DNA of 30,072 nt from JBIQLO01 sp044464175 (lineage in GTDB: Bacteria > Planctomycetota > Phycisphaerae > Tepidisphaerales > Tepidisphaeraceae): contig JBIQLO010000021.1 in NCBI GenBank assembly GCA_044464175.1, positions 1 through 30,072 of the forward strand, written 5' to 3'. Numbering within the stretch: the first letter of the stretch is position 1; the number at the start of each line of letters is the position of its first letter. The position numbers were made by a program, and so were the translations under genes. Under the pieces are notes generated by a model. That model saw nothing but the letters and a program-made list of their open reading frames with translations. It had not been told where the DNA came from and did not search any database. Shown here piece after piece: positions 29,215 to 30,072 of the stretch.

Positions 29215-29934
29215 ATGCAAAAGCGAAACGCCTTTACGCTCGTGGAACTGCTGGTCGTCATCGGGATCATCTCCATCCTTATCGCGATGCTGTTGCCGGC
29301 GTTGAACAAGGCCCGCCAGCAGGCCAAGGCCATCCAGTGCGCGGCGAACATGAAACAGATCGGGCTGGCCGTGCAGATGTACGTCTCGGAAAATGAGGGA
29401 TGGGTGCCCATGTGGCGGTTGCACCCCAATTTCACCGACTTTGGAAAGCCCGACAATCCCGCGTGGTTTCAGTTGCTGGCCCCCTATTGCGCGGAGCAAT
29501 ACACCCTGTGGGTCTGCCCCGCTTCCCCCGAGGCGGATCGGGGGGCGGGCAAAAACATCGTCGGGCTGGACCCGTTCCTCATCACCCCCACCAATGTCAG
29601 CAGCACGATGGTCTTCGCCATGACCATCGGCATCAACGGCCATCCCTTTTTCAACAAGAATGAGAGCTCGGCCATGCGCATCACGCAGATTCGCAACGCC
29701 CAGGGGCTGGTCTATGCCATTGACGCCCCCGGCGCGTCGCTGGGCAACGGCAACAGCTGGCAATACATGGGGTGCAACGGCATCTGGCCCAGCGGTAAGG
29801 CCGATCCGATGATGCGCCATTACGGCGGGGCCAATGCGCTGTTCATGGATGGCCATGCCCAATGGCTGACGGAAAAGCAGGTGCGAGCGGGAGAGTTGCT
29901 AAGTCGCGGGCTGCCGCATTTCAGGTATCCCTGA
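29215..29934 (+). CDS. Type II secretion-like pseudopilin with H-X9-DG motif
   Basis: A 239-residue protein. The start MQKRNAFTLVELLVVIGIISILIAMLLPAL is a type IV prepilin signal: cleavage before F7 (Ala instead of the usual Gly at -1), Glu at +5, then the hydrophobic spine. The C-terminus has H202, nine residues, D212-G213 (HYGGANALFMDG), the H-X9-DG motif of the planctomycete/lentisphaerote expansion of prepilin-like proteins. CPASPE and AIDAP in the middle also fit. Such proteins are present in dozens of copies per genome and are thought to sit in the envelope through the pilin machinery; the role is unknown. AAAGGAG lies 8 nt before the ATG. A secreted-protein gene follows 58 bp downstream. 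Confidence 0.9.
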   Translation: MQKRNAFTLVELLVVIGIISILIAMLLPALNKARQQAKAIQCAANMKQIGLAVQMYVSENEGWVPMWRLHPNFTDFGKPDNPAWFQLLAPYCAEQYTLWVCPASPEADRGAGKNIVGLDPFLITPTNVSSTMVFAMTIGINGHPFFNKNESSAMRITQIRNAQGLVYAIDAPGASLGNGNSWQYMGCNGIWPSGKADPMMRHYGGANALFMDGHAQWLTEKQVRAGELLSRGLPHFRYP

Positions 29935-29992
29935 GTCGCCCCCTCCCGGCGGACCGGGACGGGGCAGGCGGCTGGATTGGACGGAGGAACAG

Positions 29993-30072
29993 ATGATTCG
30001 GGCTCTGAGCGCGGGCGTGTGTGCGGCGGTCTGTCTATTGGTGGTTCCAACAGCGTGGGGGGCGGCGGCGGG
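29993..30072 (+). CDS. Start of a secreted protein, cut by window edge
   Basis: An ATG at 29993 follows a strong GGAGGAA. The 26 visible residues (MIRALSAGVCAAVCLLVVPTAWGAAA) are a clear signal peptide with a probable AWG-A or GAAA cleavage region. The frame is open to the edge. It is 58 bp after the pseudopilin gene and may share its transcript; such pairs in planctomycetes often put a secreted hydrolase after an H-X9-DG protein. Function cannot be read here. Confidence 0.6.
   Translation, partial: MIRALSAGVCAAVCLLVVPTAWGAAA

Overview
The window reads as chromosome of a GC-rich planctomycete, most likely of the Phycisphaerae type. The reasons are a type II secretion-like pseudopilin with the H-X9-DG motif at the right end, an archaeo-eukaryotic release-factor-like (baeRF) protein, a GH133-type glycogen debranching enzyme, a plant-like GDP-mannose 3,5-epimerase, many single genes rather than long operons, and intergenic spaces filled with short palindromic and dispersed repeats. 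Taxonomy is inferred from gene content only.

Layout. 1-5126: a catabolic-looking cluster read leftward (phytanoyl-CoA dioxygenase-like oxygenase, ceramidase-like hydrolase, large glycosidase-like protein cut by the window edge) with a divergent AraC-type regulator. 5151-7870: leftward surface-polysaccharide genes (GDP-mannose 3,5-epimerase-like, GT4 glycosyltransferase, small lipoprotein). 8045-11566: a large AsmA-like membrane-anchored protein read rightward. 11578-14186: a leftward three-gene unit (GT2 glycosyltransferase, a large protein with faint BshC resemblance, a small membrane protein). 14633-15546: two rightward lipoprotein genes of visibly lower GC. 15707-17206: HU-like protein followed by BioF. 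17347-19231: a lipoprotein and a membrane protein, both unassigned. 19374-19829: DUF3592-like protein. 19886-23379: baeRF-like protein and glycogen debranching enzyme. 23529-25854: a small basic ORF, aroB, and a Cof-type HAD phosphatase. 25916-26862: an isolated FlgF/FlgG-like flagellar rod gene with a small partner. 27021-28982: a DUF5696/GH101-like putative glycosidase. 29215-end: the pseudopilin and the start of a secreted protein.

The most unusual material lies between the genes. A dispersed repeat of about 210 nt occurs twice in inverted orientation (5175-5382 and 14292-14504). Each copy starts with the same textbook sigma70 promoter (TTGACT-17-TATATT), and the two differ by a 5-nt indel that breaks any shared reading frame, so a transcribed non-coding element is the simplest reading. 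A second family is a 51-nt two-hairpin palindrome (17763-17813 and 25860-25910, plus degenerate copies) whose copies differ only in loops and junction. There is also a perfect 18-bp AT-rich inverted repeat inside the first operon, a 29-bp imperfect palindrome between the epimerase and GT4 genes, a consensus sigma54 promoter in front of the flagellar pair, and several genes whose -10 box sits 6-9 nt before the ATG, which suggests leaderless mRNAs.

No tRNA, rRNA, CRISPR array, transposase or integrase was recognised.
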